Of a DNA stretch of 64,000 nt, positions 52,283 to 60,600 are shown one piece after another. The notes under the pieces are model-generated. The model searched no databases, had not been told where the DNA came from, and saw only the letters and a program-made list of their open reading frames with translations. The DNA comes from JAGVIE01 sp964520905. Its GTDB lineage: Bacteria; Bacteroidota; Ignavibacteria; UBA10030; SZUA-254. Position 1 is the stretch's first letter. Each line of letters begins with the position of its first letter. A program made the position numbers and the translations under genes. Location of the stretch: the NCBI GenBank assembly GCA_964520905.1, contig CAZFQL010000004.1, positions 62,001 through 126,000 on the forward strand, in the 5' to 3' direction.

Positions 52283-53719
52283 TTATTTCACCTTGCTGGA
52301 TTCGAGCCAAAATTTCATGAGTAAGTTTTGCGCAGCTTTAATTCTGAATTCAGCGCTTCCTCTTGCATCAGAGATCGGTGTGAAATCTTTTTCAATCAAA
52401 GTCATCGCCTGCTCCACAGTTTTTCTTTCCCACTGTTTGCCAAGAAGAAATTGTTCAACTGTGAACGCTCGTTTAGTCCGCTCAGCCATTCCACCATAAG
52501 CGAGTATTATCGACTTCACATTTATTCCGTTAAGATCAATCTTAAAACCGGCACTTACCGTCGATATATCTAAATCTTTACGTTTAGACACCTTGTAAGA
52601 TTTTACGATTGAGCCGTTTGTTAACTTTTGTACTACAATAGAAGTTATCAGTTCGTCAGGTTTGCGAACGGTTTTTCTGTATCCGATTATATAATCGTTA
52701 AGTGGAATCACTCGTCTGCCGTTTAAACTTTCAAGCACAACATTTGCCTCATATGCCATTAAAACAGGAAGTGTGTCTCCTATTGGTGAAGCGCTTCCGA
52801 GATTGCCGCCGAGCGTGGCAAGATTTCTGATTTGATGTGAACCGAAAACTTTTAGCATCTCATGTAACGCTGGAAAATCTTTTTCAATCGGCGAGAGAAT
52901 ATCATTCAGCGATACACCAGCGCCTATTTCTATCGATGAATCTGTTTTGGTAATTGCTTTAAGCTCTTCGACACCCGAAAGGTCGATAATTTCTTTCAGC
53001 AATTCATGATTCTTGGTAACGCGTAAGGCAATATCAGTCGCACCGCTAATGACGATCGCTCCCGGATGCTGATGCTTGAGTGAAATTGCTTCACCCAAAC
53101 TTGCAGGACGGAAATATTTTTGTTCGCCGGTTTGAATATGAATCGATTCCTTAGAAATCGATTTTAAAAGTTTGATAATATTCGATTCATCATTTGTAAA
53201 ATGATCCGCACAATTGTAAACACATGATTTGGCTGTCGCTTCAACAATAGGTCTGTATCCTGTGCATCGGCACAAGTTTCCGGTTAGGGCATCGTCAATT
53301 TGTTCTCGCGTTGGTTTGTTATGATTTTTATAAAGTGCAAACATCGACATGATAATTCCGGGCGTACAAAAACCACACTGACTGCCGTAAAGATCGACCA
53401 TAGATTGCTGTACAGGATGAAGTTCGCCTTCAGGAGATTTCAAATTCTCGACGGTAATCAATTGTTTCCCGTGTATCATCGGCAAGAAAATCAAACATGA
53501 ATCAACCGCCCTGTAAGCAATTTTATTGTCGATAAATTCGACAAGCACCACCGTACATGCACCGCAATCACCCTCTGCACATCCCTCCTTTGCACCCTTG
53601 TGGATTGGCAAACTTCGGAGGTAGTTTAATATTGTTGAAGTCGGGGAAAATTGTTTTGAATTCTTAAAATCAAGATCGATGATCTTTCCATCAAGAATGA
53701 ATGAGACTGTAGAACGCAT
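52283..53719 (-). CDS. xdhA: Xanthine dehydrogenase FeS/FAD subunit
   Basis: 478 aa, fused small + FAD subunit as in Rhodobacter XdhA. Two [2Fe-2S] motifs, GCAEGDCGACTVVL (about 44-58) and CGFCTPGII...LTGNLCRCTGYR (about 118-150). The FAD part has ISGATDIAL and HQIRNLATLGGNLGSASPIGD (the FAD-binding GGN). Paired with the Mo subunit at 49388. First gene of its operon; promoter not identified. Confidence 0.93.
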   Translation of the reverse strand: MRSTVSFILDGKIIDLDFKNSKQFSPTSTILNYLRSLPIHKGAKEGCAEGDCGACTVVLVEFIDNKIAYRAVDSCLIFLPMIHGKQLITVENLKSPEGELHPVQQSMVDLYGSQCGFCTPGIIMSMFALYKNHNKPTREQIDDALTGNLCRCTGYRPIVEATAKSCVYNCADHFTNDESNIIKLLKSISKESIHIQTGEQKYFRPASLGEAISLKHQHPGAIVISGATDIALRVTKNHELLKEIIDLSGVEELKAITKTDSSIEIGAGVSLNDILSPIEKDFPALHEMLKVFGSHQIRNLATLGGNLGSASPIGDTLPVLMAYEANVVLESLNGRRVIPLNDYIIGYRKTVRKPDELITSIVVQKLTNGSIVKSYKVSKRKDLDISTVSAGFKIDLNGINVKSIILAYGGMAERTKRAFTVEQFLLGKQWERKTVEQAMTLIEKDFTPISDARGSAEFRIKAAQNLLMKFWLESSKVK

Positions 53720-53832
53720 GAATACCTGTCGATAAAATTGAAATTTCTAAACCATCTTGTTTAGTTTAACAATTTCGGCGGCAAGTTTCAAGTTTATGTA
53801 CTTGTCGAAATGTTTATCTTCTCAAAGAAAAT

Positions 53833-53890
53833 AAAAATCCCTTTCGGTTCAATTAATTTCGAACCTACGGGGATTAATTGCGGGATTTTT
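53833..53890 (-). terminator. Likely terminator after the trx-fmdB operon
   Basis: On the minus strand AAAAATCCC (53890-53882) pairs with GGGATTTTT (53841-53833) around a 40-bp insert that itself holds GGTTC/GAACC; the second arm is followed by ATTTTC. The stem is long with a T-rich end, so it could stop transcription from fmdB. Confidence 0.5.
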
Positions 53891-53919
53891 ACTGAGGTAA
53901 AGAGCTAAAAACTGTGGGC

Positions 53920-54156
53920 TTAATTCAATCCGCACATTCCGCCAGCACAGCCGCCGCCGCTGCCACCATAAGGATTGCATGATCCGTCTGAACAACCGGA
54001 ATCGGATCCCATCGACATCTGTGTTACGGACATTAATTTCTTGTGATTGGTGGAACCGCACGAAGGGCATATAACATCTTCTGTTATCTCACGAACTTTA
54101 TGAAACATATCGTATGCCTTATGGCAGTCGGTACATTTGTAATCGTAAACTGGCAT
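53920..54156 (-). CDS. FmdB-family zinc-ribbon protein
   Basis: 78 aa. MPVYDYKCTDCHKAYD and VICPSCGS make the zinc ribbon of the FmdB/CxxC_CXXC_SSSS family, followed by a Gly/Ser/Cys-rich tail. These proteins are thought to be regulators or metal carriers linked to amidase/formamidase genes; the real role is unknown. Last gene of a small minus-strand operon. Confidence 0.85.
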   Translation of the reverse strand: MPVYDYKCTDCHKAYDMFHKVREITEDVICPSCGSTNHKKLMSVTQMSMGSDSGCSDGSCNPYGGSGGGCAGGMCGLN

Positions 54157-54193
54157 AATATCAATTCAAAATTAAAAAGTAAAAATATGTTAT

Positions 54194-54400
54194 TTAGTTA
54201 GATAATTTCAGTGAATTTAAATCATCCACAAATTTTTGAATATCGTTTTCTGAAAATCCTTTTTCTCTCGCCGCACTTTCAAGCGTTCCCCAAATCGGCT
54301 CGCCACAAGCGAGGCACTTGATTCCGTTCTCCATTAAATAGGTTACGGAGCCGGGCATACTTCGCACAAGCTCTTCAATCGAAATATCTTTCGTGATCAT
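54194..54400 (-). CDS. DUF1858-domain protein
   Basis: 68 aa. It has the short helical DUF1858 pattern (DISIEELVRSMPGSVTYLMENG with CLACGEPIWGTLE). The CxxC pair in CLACGE might bind a metal or form a disulfide. Overlaps the 84-aa gene upstream by 4 bp. Confidence 0.75.
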   Translation of the reverse strand: MITKDISIEELVRSMPGSVTYLMENGIKCLACGEPIWGTLESAAREKGFSENDIQKFVDDLNSLKLSN

Positions 54401-54651
54401 TTTTTATTCCAATGATTTTCGAATAAATCGCGTACATATTGCTGAAGAAAAGATCTAACGACTCCACTCTTACACTCGCTTTCCAATCCGCGACATGCAT
54501 CATCGATAATCTTCTTAGCTTCGGCATTAGCTGGCGCCGTGCGTATCCGATCTTCAATTCCGGCGCAATATTTTTTTATAAGCTCTTCCTGCTTTGAGGA
54601 CGATAGATTAACATCTCCTCGTTCCGAAACCAGTTCTTCAAACATAATCAA
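54397..54651 (-). CDS. Uncharacterised small helical protein
   Basis: 84 aa, acidic/basic helices, two cysteines (KKYCAGIEDR, DDACRGLESECKSG). No recognised domain. It lies in one transcript between thioredoxin and DUF1858 (gap 12 bp and 4-bp overlap), which suggests a thiol or metal-related role. Confidence 0.6.
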   Translation of the reverse strand: MIMFEELVSERGDVNLSSSKQEELIKKYCAGIEDRIRTAPANAEAKKIIDDACRGLESECKSGVVRSFLQQYVRDLFENHWNKK

Positions 54652-54663
54652 GCGAAATCAAAT

Positions 54664-55008
54664 TCAATTCACCGTAATCTGGGACAGATGTTGATCTATT
54701 TTCGCCTTCAGCATTTTCTTTGGCGCCGCACCGATCACGGTATCTACTATCTGCCCATCACGAAAAATTCCGAGCGTGGGAATACTTCGTATGCTGTACT
54801 TGATAGCCGAATCCATATTCTCATCTGTGTTGAGTTTAACAACTTTCAGTTTGTCTGCATATTCATCTGCTATCTCTTCAATAATAGGCGCAATCATTCG
54901 GCAGGGACCGCACCAGGGCGCCCAGAAATCTACCAGAACGGGTACGTCCGATTCTAAAACGACGCTCTGAAAATTTTCATCTGTTGCGTTTACTATGTGT
55001 TTGCTCAT
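54664..55008 (-). CDS. trxA: Thioredoxin
   Basis: 114 aa. Active site WCGPC (Cys33, Cys36) and cis-Pro in IRSIPTLGIF. Cytosolic disulfide reductase. First gene of a run with the 84-aa protein, DUF1858 and FmdB genes. Name by family; several thioredoxins may exist in the genome. Confidence 0.93.
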   Translation of the reverse strand: MSKHIVNATDENFQSVVLESDVPVLVDFWAPWCGPCRMIAPIIEEIADEYADKLKVVKLNTDENMDSAIKYSIRSIPTLGIFRDGQIVDTVIGAAPKKMLKAKIDQHLSQITVN

Positions 55009-55214
55009 TATAATACTCTCGAATTATGGAAATAAATGCCGATTTTACACTACATAATGTGATGCAGATAGGATTAAAAAGATTCAGAGCCGTAAATTCA
55101 CTTTTGATAGTTACACCAAAGACTCGTATATTTACTCTAATAAAAAACGGTTATTTCAACCGCAGTTCTCACCAATTTTTTAATCAACTAAAAATATTTA
55201 AGGGGAAATCCTCT

Positions 55215-55931
55215 ATGAAAAAACTCACCGCCTTTCTTTTTGTACTCGTCATACTTATTAACCCATTGGCACTCGTTGCTCAGACTCATGATGAAACAAA
55301 CGCGAAAGTGCCGGAGCTTGGAGCTTTTCACGAAGTTATTTTCAAACTGTGGCACGATGCCTGGCCCAACAAAAATATCGCCTTGATGAATGAATTGATA
55401 CCGGAAATTGAAATTCATGTGGGAAAAATTCAAAAAGTGGAATTGCCGGGAATTCTACGCGATAAAAAACTGAAGTGGGATGAAAACGTGAAATCGCTGG
55501 ATACGATAGTAACAGAATACAAGACGGCAGTAACTGCGAACGATACACAGAAAAGTCTTGATGCTGCCGAGAAGCTGCACGCGCAGTACGAAAAACTTGT
55601 CCGTACCATTCGACCGGTTCTGAAAGAAATCGATGAATTCCACCAAGCATTGTATCCGTTATATCATTATTATATGCCGGAAGATAATCGAGAGAAAATA
55701 CGCGCATCCGTCAAGGAACTTCAAGAGAAGATGAAAATGTTAAACGAGGCAAAGCTTCCTGATAGATTGGCGGCGAAAGGTAAATCATTTTATATGAAAC
55801 GTAAAGACTTAAACAGGTCGGTGCGGTACTTGGTGAAGGTTGTCCAATCGATCGACGATGCAAAGACAATCAAAGACGCCATCCAGGAAATGCACACGAA
55901 GTATCAGGCGCTCGAGAAAATATTCGATTGA
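55215..55931 (+). CDS. Secreted helical protein of unknown function
   Basis: 238 aa from ATG 55215 with AGGGGAAAT upstream; the frame is open further 5' to 55026, but that N-terminus is not signal-like. A signal peptide (residues 1-22, FLFVLVILINPLALVAQ) is followed by two similar helical halves. FHEVIFKLWHDAWP (about 34) and FHQALYPLYHYYMP (about 138) are alike, suggesting a duplicated four-helix domain, possibly metal- or heme-binding through His. No family recognised. Confidence 0.7.
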   Translation: MKKLTAFLFVLVILINPLALVAQTHDETNAKVPELGAFHEVIFKLWHDAWPNKNIALMNELIPEIEIHVGKIQKVELPGILRDKKLKWDENVKSLDTIVTEYKTAVTANDTQKSLDAAEKLHAQYEKLVRTIRPVLKEIDEFHQALYPLYHYYMPEDNREKIRASVKELQEKMKMLNEAKLPDRLAAKGKSFYMKRKDLNRSVRYLVKVVQSIDDAKTIKDAIQEMHTKYQALEKIFD

Positions 55932-56016
55932 AAGCGCAACTTTTATCTTCATTGTGCGAACACAATGACAGTCAACTTATTATCAAACAAATCACCTCAA
56001 TATATGGAGAGCTATT

Positions 56017-57354
56017 ATGACAAGAATAATTATTGGAGTCTTTCTCCTGATATTTTTTATCAGTTTAGGGAGCGTAGCGATGGCTGATTCTATCTTTCCC
56101 TACAAATATCAGAAAGAGACTTTGCCGAACGGTTTAACCGTTATCATGATACCGATGGAAAGTCCGGGATTGGTAGCGTATTACTCGGTCGTGCGAACAG
56201 GCAGCCGCGATGAAGTAGAACAAGGCAAATCGGGCTTCGCGCATTTCTTCGAGCACATGATGTTTCGCGGCACGAAGAAATACCCTGGCGGCGTTTACGA
56301 CAGCATCGTAACAAGCATGGGCGCCGATGCAAACGCTTATACCACAGATGATTACACGTGCTACCATATGAACTTTGCGAAAGAAGATTTGGAAAGAGTT
56401 GTTGAAATTGAGAGCGATCGTTTCCAGAATCTTTCTTACGAAGAGCAGGCATTTCAAACGGAAGCGGGCGCAGTGTACGGCGAATATCGGAAAAACGTCA
56501 CACAACCCTTCGCACTGCTTAACGAAAAAATGCAAGACCTTGCATACGATGTTCACACGTACAAACATACGACCATGGGATTTGAAGCCGATGTTAAAGC
56601 TATGCCGGAAGGTTATGAGTACAGCAAATCTTTCTTCAAACGGTTTTATCGTCCCGATAATGTTGTTATTCTGATAACAGGCGATATCGATCCGAAAAAA
56701 ACATTGGCTCTCGTCAAGAAATATTACAGTGAGTGGGAAAAGGGATACGTTCAGCCTGCAATTACGCCGGAGCCGCCGCAGACAGCCGAGCGAACCGGAG
56801 AAGTTGCCTACACAGGGAAAACTCTTCCCATAATCGATATTGCATACAAAGGCGATGCGCTCGATCCGAACAACAAGGATTTTGTTTCAGCGCTTCTGTT
56901 ATCCGATCTCGCGTTCGGCGAGACCAGCGATTTATACAAGAAGCTGATCATACAGGAACAGAAAGTGCAGTTCGTTTCAGGCAGTACGCCGATGAACAGG
57001 GACATGCCGCTCTTCGAGATTTATTCCATGGTGAAAGATGAAAACGATATCAACTATGTGCGAGACGAAATCTATCGTACTCTTGACGAGTTCAAGAATA
57101 AACCCGTGGAAGAAAAAAGACTGAACGACCTGAAGCGGAGGAACAAGTACGGCTTCCTGATGGGACTCGACACACCCGATCATGTGGCTGGCGGACTCGC
57201 ACGTTTTATCGCGCTGACCGGAAGCATCGAGGTGATCGATCAGTTGTATAAACATCTTGAAACGATCACACCGCAGGACATCGTGAACTCTGCAAAGAAA
57301 TACTTCACGCCCGAACGGCGGACCGTTGTTGTTTTGAAAGGAGTCAAACAATGA
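56017..57354 (+). CDS. M16 peptidase, active subunit
   Basis: 445 aa. Signal peptide 1-23. The inverted zinc motif HFFEH (His76, Glu79, His80) with the downstream Glu in ETEAGAVYGEY (about 148-158) marks a catalytically competent insulinase-family peptidase. Forms a pair with the next gene, as with bacterial PqqL/YmxG-type two-subunit peptidases. Periplasmic. Confidence 0.9.
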   Translation: MTRIIIGVFLLIFFISLGSVAMADSIFPYKYQKETLPNGLTVIMIPMESPGLVAYYSVVRTGSRDEVEQGKSGFAHFFEHMMFRGTKKYPGGVYDSIVTSMGADANAYTTDDYTCYHMNFAKEDLERVVEIESDRFQNLSYEEQAFQTEAGAVYGEYRKNVTQPFALLNEKMQDLAYDVHTYKHTTMGFEADVKAMPEGYEYSKSFFKRFYRPDNVVILITGDIDPKKTLALVKKYYSEWEKGYVQPAITPEPPQTAERTGEVAYTGKTLPIIDIAYKGDALDPNNKDFVSALLLSDLAFGETSDLYKKLIIQEQKVQFVSGSTPMNRDMPLFEIYSMVKDENDINYVRDEIYRTLDEFKNKPVEEKRLNDLKRRNKYGFLMGLDTPDHVAGGLARFIALTGSIEVIDQLYKHLETITPQDIVNSAKKYFTPERRTVVVLKGVKQ

Positions 57355-58865
57355 ATACGACGAAATTTTTATTGCTCTTGATACTATCATTCATGATTAT
57401 ATCCATAACATTAGGAGAACAAAAAGTGTCAGATAAAAATGTTGTTCTCTTGCCGAGTAAGAACGATCCTACGGTTTCCTTCCGCATTTGGTTCAAAGTC
57501 GGTTCACAGAACGATCCAGCAGGAAAAGAAGGTCTTGCAAGCATCACAGCGCAAATGATGACTGATGCGGCGACAGAAAAGAATACTTATGAACAAGTGC
57601 TTGAGAAACTATATCCCCTTGCCGCAGGATATAACGCATCGAGTACGGTTGAGATGACTGTGATATCAGGCAGAACGCACAAAGATAACCTCGGCGATTA
57701 TTACCCGCTGTTCATCGATGCGATTCTGCGTCCGGCATTCAAGCAGGAGGATTTGGACCGGATAAAGAGTCAGATACTGAATCAGCTTGAAAACATGCTG
57801 CGTTACGCGAGCGATGAAGAACTTGGCAAAGCGGTTCTTTACAACGATGTTTTTGCCGGAACTTCTTACGGTCACATCACCAATGGAACCATCGAAGCGG
57901 TAAAAAGTATTACACTTGATGACATCAGGCAATTTTACACTGTGTATTATACGAAAGATAACTTTGTCATCGGTTTGGGCGGCGGTTACAATGCGAAGCT
58001 TCTTGATAACCTCAAAAAAGATCTCGGCATGTTGCCAGCCGGAACGCCCAAGGCAGTTGAGAAGACGGCGCCAAAGTCAATAGATGGACTTAACGTTACT
58101 ATTATAGATAAAGATGCGCCCGCAACTGCAATCAGTATGGGCTTCCCGATCGATATTCTTCGCGGTAATAAAGATTGGTACGCTCTTGCGATAGCAACCT
58201 CGTGGCTTGGCGAGCACCGTAACTCGAGCAGTCATTTATATCAGGTGATACGTGAAGCGCGCGGATTGAATTACGGCGATTATGCTTATATCGAAAACTT
58301 CCCGAACGGCGGAAGATATCAGCTCCCGCCGCAGAATGTTTGCCGCAGGAGCCAGCTTTTTGAAATCTGGATTCGCCCCGTCCCGAACGAGACCCGCCAC
58401 TTTGCAATGCGTGCCGCACTGCGCGAGTTCAAGAAACTGGTTGATAATGGAATGACGCAATCGGAATTCGATCTGACGAAAAAATTTCTGCGCAACTACG
58501 TTCTCCATTTTGGCCCAACCACTATGGAGAAGCTCGCGTATGCGCTCGACGATAAATTCTACGGCATAAAAGGTGAAGGTCATCTGAAGATGTTCAGGAA
58601 GATGATGGGAGAGCTGACGCTGAAAGATGTGAATACTGCGATTAAAAAACACTGGCAGACGAGCAATATGCAGATTGCCGTCATCACGAAAGACGCACAG
58701 TCGTTTAAGGATGCGCTTGTGAACGACTCACCGAGTCCGATCACTTACAAGACTCCGAAACCGGAATCTGTTTTGGAAGAAGATAAGGAGATAATCATAT
58801 TTCCGTTGAAGGTGAAAGCGGAGAACGTGAAGATTGTGCCGGTGACGGATTTGTTTGTGAAGTAA
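57351..58865 (+). CDS. M16 peptidase-like inactive subunit
   Basis: 504 aa, ATGA overlap with the active subunit. Same two-domain insulinase fold (GLASITAQMMTDAATEKNTYEQ at the place of the zinc helix) but the HxxEH motif is absent, as in the regulatory partner of two-subunit M16 peptidases. N-terminal signal-like segment (residues 1-23). Probably forms a heterodimer with the upstream protein. Ends before a strong terminator. Confidence 0.88.
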   Translation: MNTTKFLLLLILSFMIISITLGEQKVSDKNVVLLPSKNDPTVSFRIWFKVGSQNDPAGKEGLASITAQMMTDAATEKNTYEQVLEKLYPLAAGYNASSTVEMTVISGRTHKDNLGDYYPLFIDAILRPAFKQEDLDRIKSQILNQLENMLRYASDEELGKAVLYNDVFAGTSYGHITNGTIEAVKSITLDDIRQFYTVYYTKDNFVIGLGGGYNAKLLDNLKKDLGMLPAGTPKAVEKTAPKSIDGLNVTIIDKDAPATAISMGFPIDILRGNKDWYALAIATSWLGEHRNSSSHLYQVIREARGLNYGDYAYIENFPNGGRYQLPPQNVCRRSQLFEIWIRPVPNETRHFAMRAALREFKKLVDNGMTQSEFDLTKKFLRNYVLHFGPTTMEKLAYALDDKFYGIKGEGHLKMFRKMMGELTLKDVNTAIKKHWQTSNMQIAVITKDAQSFKDALVNDSPSPITYKTPKPESVLEEDKEIIIFPLKVKAENVKIVPVTDLFVK

Positions 58866-58891
58866 GAATACATCGTGCTGTTTATTAAATA

Positions 58892-58925
58892 GGGCAGTAG
58901 TAAAATACTGCCCTTTGTTATTTTA
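58892..58925 (+). terminator. Rho-independent terminator of the M16 operon
   Basis: GGGCAGTA (58892-58899) pairs perfectly with TACTGCCC (58906-58913) around a 6-base loop, followed by TTTGTTATTTTA. It lies 27 bp after the stop codon. Confidence 0.85.
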
Positions 58926-58993
58926 GATTCACATCAAACTTAATTGTGAGAATGCAGAGATGTATAGTTGCTTCCGGTGCAGAAGAGTGATAT

Positions 58994-59329
58994 TTATTTC
59001 CCAGAGGCTTTTTTCTTCCCAAGCATGAATGCTAATATTACTCCCGCTGCAATTCCAAGCCCGATGCCAAGAAACATATTATCTAAAACAATACCGCCTA
59101 TGGGTATGCCAGCCAAAAGCCCAAACGCAATCCATTGAATTGCTAATTTCCCCATGATTTTCATTCGAGAGTCAACCATCAGTAGAATGATCCCGGTAAG
59201 CAATATGCCGGAGACGCCTATGAATTCACCCGTATGGCGAAGCTCATCGGCAACGGTAAAGTATCCTAAGATGCCGCAGGCAACAAGTATTGCTCCAATG
59301 AGTCTGTAAATAGGCATTGATGTTTTCAT
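58994..59329 (-). CDS. Array 2 gene A: small four-helix membrane protein
   Basis: 111 aa from ATG 59329; the frame is open to 59542, but the extension runs through a cassette junction and is not coding-like. Four hydrophobic helices (about residues 6-25, 34-52, 58-78 and 82-104), ending in a basic KKKASGK tail. No family recognised. It lies 21 bp inside the attC-like core at 59356. Confidence 0.6.
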   Translation of the reverse strand: MKTSMPIYRLIGAILVACGILGYFTVADELRHTGEFIGVSGILLTGIILLMVDSRMKIMGKLAIQWIAFGLLAGIPIGGIVLDNMFLGIGLGIAAGVILAFMLGKKKASGK

Positions 59330-59349
59330 GGTTGTCTTTATAGCATTTC

Positions 59350-59393
59350 GCCTAACGTTTGTGTTTATGCAGTGCGGTTTCGTCTGACCGTTG
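59350..59393 (-). other. attC right-half site, array 2
   Basis: On the minus strand CAACGG, GAAACCGCACTGC, then CAAACGTTAGGC. The R' GTTAGGC core is at 59356-59350, and the preceding arm is laid out like the right halves of attC1, 2 and 5 of array 1 (CAACGG...CACTGC...ACGTT). A matching left half is not found close by, so the site is broken. Confidence 0.55.
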
Positions 59394-59490
59394 TATATAA
59401 AAGAGTCTTTGCCCTTAGTTAAAGTCGGAATGGCAAATATCCAACTGATAATATGTGATGTCCTGACGTTGTCTTTCTTGGTTGTACTGT

Positions 59491-59781
59491 CTACGTTCCA
59501 CCGAGCGGTGTCCCGAAGATGCCGACCGCAAGTTCCGCCCAAATGAGCAAGAGCGTTGCTATAATAGCTAAACAGATGACGATTCGGTGCTCGATTTTGT
59601 TTACCTTCCTCATTACAAGTTCACACATGAGACCAGCGGCGAGCAGTAGGACACCAGCGACAATAAAATCGAACAGAGTCCAGTTCACATCATCTGTGAA
59701 CTGCATCGCAATTAACGGTATGAGCAATAGAAGCGCTACTGTGAGCACAATGCCGATAAGTCTTTTGTTCTGCATAATCAT
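59491..59781 (-). CDS. Array 2 gene B: three-helix membrane protein
   Basis: 96 aa. Three membrane helices (residues about 7-26, 34-54 and 68-90), with the phrase VNWTLFDFIVAGVLLLAAG and GIFGTPLGGT at the end. I have a general impression of similar small proteins in Bacteroidetes, but of no known function. Confidence 0.65.
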   Translation of the reverse strand: MIMQNKRLIGIVLTVALLLLIPLIAMQFTDDVNWTLFDFIVAGVLLLAAGLMCELVMRKVNKIEHRIVICLAIIATLLLIWAELAVGIFGTPLGGT

Positions 59782-59829
59782 AAGTGTTCTGTTATTTTAT
59801 AAAAATATGTTCGTATGTCTAGCTCTTAA

Positions 59830-59869
59830 AATATCATAAAGCGACTGACATTGTTTTTGTTGTTAGACG
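59830..59869 (-). other. attC left-half site, array 2
   Basis: On the minus strand CGTCTAAC (R'' at 59869-59862), then GTCAGTCGCTTTATGATAT. This matches the left arms of array-1 attC1 (GTCATTCGCTTTATTATAT) and attC2 (GACACTCGCTTTATTGAAAT). No complementary R' follows; the right half seems lost. Confidence 0.6.
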
Positions 59870-59914
59870 AAGTTGCAGTTCTATAATTAAAAGTTTTGTG
59901 GTGCACGTTTCTAA

Positions 59915-60112
59915 CTAAGAATCGCCGATTGAAGATTCTCTTTTTTGTGTCATAAGGACAAGGATAAAGCCAAAAATAGGTGTAAGCGCAAATGAAAGGA
60001 AGAATCCCGTCCAAAAATTATGTCCCTTACTTTTGTTCCAGTGCCCCAAGAGTGCACAAAGAGTAATATATAGGGGATAACCAATGATTGCTGGTATTTG
60101 TGAAATGTCCAT
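59915..60112 (-). CDS. Array 2 gene C: small membrane protein
   Basis: 65 aa, ATG 60112. Two membrane segments (residues about 9-25 and 33-55) and a basic tail TQKRESS. No family recognised. The R'' of the half attC at 59869 lies 46 bp after its stop codon, a spacing usual for cassettes. Confidence 0.55.
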   Translation of the reverse strand: MDISQIPAIIGYPLYITLCALLGHWNKSKGHNFWTGFFLSFALTPIFGFILVLMTQKRESSIGDS

Positions 60113-60244
60113 AAAAATTATTTAGGAAAAGAATATGATGACAAATAAAAATAATCCACTATGGTTCTGCTATCTTGAGCAATTCATGAATAATTCTGAG
60201 GAGTTCCTTTTTTCTATCAAGTTCCAAGCGTCGTTATTTTGGCT

Positions 60245-60534
60245 GTTATACGTCCGTTTGCGGCGCACGAGGGCTCGGAACAATGACCGATTTACGTTTT
60301 CGGAGTTTGCTCAATTGTCTTTTGAGCGTTCTTCTTTCTGACCGCAAGCCCGATAATGAAGAACACAACTCCTATGCTCAAGTACGCAGCAGCTTTTTCG
60401 CTAAGCACGCTTACCACGAGGAACACAAATGCAACGAAAAAGAAAGCATAGCCTGAGTCGAAGAACTTTTTCATCCGATCCGCCTTTCTATTGTTGATGT
60501 AACTTCAAATGGTGCGCCGCAAATGGCGTATAAC
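60245..60534 (-). mobile_element. Array 2 cassette with matching inverted ends
   Basis: On the minus strand the unit begins GTTATACGCCATTTGCGGCG (60534 downward) and, 267 bp on, has GTGCGCCGCAAACGGACG followed by TATAAC (60268-60245), the near-perfect reverse complement. This is the start-to-R'' relation seen in array 1. It encloses the 60-aa gene. The 3' attC half behind R'' is not clear. Confidence 0.6.
60292..60474 (-). CDS. Array 2 gene D: 60-aa two-helix membrane protein
   Basis: 60 aa. Hydrophobic helices at residues 8-24 (YAFFFVAFVFLVVSVL) and 30-47 (AYLSIGVVFFIIGLAV), then a basic-polar tail. Enclosed by the inverted cassette ends at 60245 and 60534. It lies 64 bp after the cassette start and has GGCGGATCGG upstream as a weak ribosome-binding site. 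Unknown function. Confidence 0.6.
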   Translation of the reverse strand: MKKFFDSGYAFFFVAFVFLVVSVLSEKAAAYLSIGVVFFIIGLAVRKKNAQKTIEQTPKT

Positions 60535-60580
60535 TAGTGGCTTAACGAACTATGGCGTATATCCAGCCGTACGGGATGGC

Positions 60581-60600
60581 TAAACGCCATATGGCGTTTA
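60581..60600. repeat. 20-bp palindrome at the recombinase stop codon, head of array 2
   Basis: TAAACGCCATATGGCGTTTA, a perfect palindrome centred on CATATG. Its first three bases on the minus strand are the TAA stop of the recombinase. The first cassette core (60534) follows 46 bp later. Compare the palindrome at 20175-20200. Confidence 0.6.

Noticed and set aside
55026..55214. N-terminal extension of the secreted helical protein
   Set aside because: The signal peptide and ribosome-binding site lie at 55215; the extension would bury the signal.
59330..59542. N-terminal extension of the 111-aa membrane protein
   Set aside because: It runs through an attC right half; the ATG at 59329 precedes a normal membrane helix.
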